This document shows, piece after piece, positions 63,626-64,000 of a stretch of 64,000 bases of DNA (the first letter of the stretch is position 1; every line of letters begins with the position of its first letter). The stretch lies in NCBI RefSeq assembly GCF_900078545.1, contig NZ_FLLS01000002.1, forward strand, positions 1,621,404 through 1,685,403, read 5' to 3'. Below the pieces are notes generated by a model. It was not told where the DNA came from, ran no database searches, and saw only the letters and a list, made by a program, of their open reading frames with translations. Origin of the DNA: Olegusella massiliensis (GTDB taxonomy: Bacteria; Actinomycetota; Coriobacteriia; Coriobacteriales; Atopobiaceae). A program made the position numbers and the translations under genes.

Positions 63626-63850
63626 TCGTTCCTTCAGCCTTGCTTCCTCAGCCTTCAGCGCCGCGACATCGGAGCGCGTGTTGAGCACGAGCTTGGCAAG
63701 GTAGGTCAGGATGTCCGTGCGCTCCATCTCGAGCGCGTCCAGTTCCTTCAATACTTCGTCCGTGCTTTCGCCGATCTCGCCGGTCTCGCAGTCGATGTCG
63801 ATGCGGTCGATGAGCTCGGCGATCTGCTGGTTAATCTCGTAGAGCTTCAT
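63626..63850 (-). pseudogene. Gp157-like phage protein, 5' part joined to recombinase sequence
   Basis: From an ATG at 63848-63850 behind AGGAGGAAGC, about 75 codons encode a helical, Glu/Leu-rich protein beginning MKLYEINQQIAELIDRID, like the siphophage Gp157 family, whose members are usually about 160 residues. The likeness ends near LKER. After that the frame runs out of phase through the recombinase fragment and stops at 63518, adding about 36 unrelated residues. A deletion that joined the two genes explains both halves. The first part may still be translated. Family call is moderate, from the N-terminal pattern. Confidence 0.65.
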
Positions 63851-64000
63851 CTGCTTCCTCCTTTACTTCTGTGATGGCGACGGTCTCGACGCTGCTTCCG
63901 GGGATGAGGATGGTCAGGCGCTCCTTCTTGCCCAGCAGGTCGGCATCAGCTTCTCGCGGATGCCGACCTGCTGGCAGGAGACGATCCCGTCCTCGCGCCT
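63831..64000 (-). pseudogene. partial phage-type gene with a probable frameshift
   Basis: The leftward gene entering from the right edge reads sensibly in one frame (REDGIVSCQQVGIREKL) to about 63960 and then in another (ADLLGKKERLTILIPGSS...) to a stop at 63831-63833, which overlaps the Gp157-like start. Removing the two bases AT at 63960-63961 would join both into one protein. I do not recognise the family. It may be a real mutation or a sequencing error. Confidence 0.5.
63932..63974. repeat. perfect 15-bp inverted repeat inside the frameshifted gene
   Basis: CCAGCAGGTCGGCAT (63932-63946) and ATGCCGACCTGCTGG (63960-63974), separated by 13 bases. The two bases whose removal restores the reading frame are the first two of the second arm, so the frameshift coincides with the extension of the palindrome from 13 to 15 bp. 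Confidence 0.85.

Larger units (their letters stand above)
62623..63633 (-). pseudogene. serine recombinase remnant, C-terminal part only
   Basis: Leftward open frame encoding the C-terminal half of a large serine recombinase. It shows the end of the recombinase domain (VEYAGAHEPLVDD), the zinc ribbon with YCAFCGERM and a later pair in VCSGRHRRVGNC, then a long coiled coil (KEKEKYDLEIDGLLGRKRELEHKSEKLLE). The N-terminal resolvase domain with the catalytic Ser is missing: in this frame a TGA lies at 63634-63636, just where Gp157-like sequence begins. A TTG at 63585 could start a 320-residue fragment. The last residues (VEIRGIEPLTS) are read antisense through the 3' half of tRNA-Ala, as expected when an element sits in a tRNA gene. 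It is GC-rich compared with neighbours. Not able to catalyse recombination as it stands. Confidence 0.85.
62661..64000. mobile_element. end of an integrative element or prophage remnant at tRNA-Ala
   Basis: From the tRNA-Ala 3' end to the window edge the DNA carries a headless serine recombinase, a Gp157-like phage gene and a frameshifted partial gene, all leftward. GC content rises visibly after about 62740 (the 60 bases from 63061 contain 37 G or C). The other end of the element is outside the window, so its size and att repeat cannot be told. Confidence 0.8.

Overview
The window reads as about 64 kb of ordinary chromosome from a low-to-mid GC actinobacterium, most likely a coriobacterium of the Atopobium/Lancefieldella/Olsenella group. 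This is inferred from gene content, frequent GTG/TTG starts with strong Shine-Dalgarno sites, tightly overlapping operons, a PPDK gene with a linked regulator, Gram-positive-type cell-wall genes and ECF transport. I could not check it by database search. The last ~1.3 kb is different: clearly GC-richer DNA that starts at the 3' end of a tRNA-Ala gene and carries recombinase and phage-like fragments.

Layout. 0.2-0.8 kb: a divergent 5-formyl-THF cyclo-ligase-like gene. 0.9-10.2 kb: an almost complete aromatic amino acid cluster in two divergent arms, leftward aroA-aroC-pheA-aroE/aroK fusion, then (behind a terminator, probably with its own promoter) an unusual PTS EIIB-AroQ fusion, and rightward aroF-tyrA-aroB. 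Together these run from PEP and erythrose-4-phosphate to chorismate and on to the precursors of Phe and Tyr. The region between the arms has inverted and direct repeats and a short ORF rich in aromatic codons. 10.2-15.5 kb: tRNA-Arg(CCG), a P-type ATPase and aconitase. 15.6-24.8 kb: a zinc-ribbon membrane protein, cyclophilin, a TPR membrane protein and the elongasome genes mreB-mreC-mreD-mrdA-rodA. 26.0-26.7 kb: rplU-rpmA. 26.8-30.2 kb: a tryptophan-rich leader peptide with a clear attenuator, followed by a TrpP-type S component and its ECF ATPase and T protein. 30.3-34.7 kb: obgE-proB-nadD-yqeK-rsfS, convergent with dinB.

36.2-45.7 kb: rpsP-khpA-rimM-trmD-lepB, glyQ-glyS, a half-length PPDK regulator gene, ppdK, and rplS with its own promoter and leader. 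45.8-52.0 kb: rnhB-yraN-comM-dprA-trmFO-xerC. 52.2-62.5 kb: rpsB-tsf, then a long run pyrH-frr-uppS-cdsA-dxr-rseP-ispG-proS, in which many genes overlap by 1-4 bases. 62.6-64.0 kb: tRNA-Ala(GGC) and the end of a decayed integrative element.

The most notable points are: (1) fusion of a glucose-family EIIB phosphotransfer domain, with its cysteine kept, to type II dehydroquinase; (2) a ribosome-mediated trp attenuator placed before an ECF tryptophan importer; (3) a PPDK regulatory protein that stops before its P-loop half, beside an intact ppdK; (4) a ~100-residue insertion with winged-helix-like character in the site-2 protease RseP; (5) an element remnant at tRNA-Ala in which a Gp157-like gene is joined to a headless serine recombinase, next to a frameshift that coincides with completion of a 15-bp inverted repeat.
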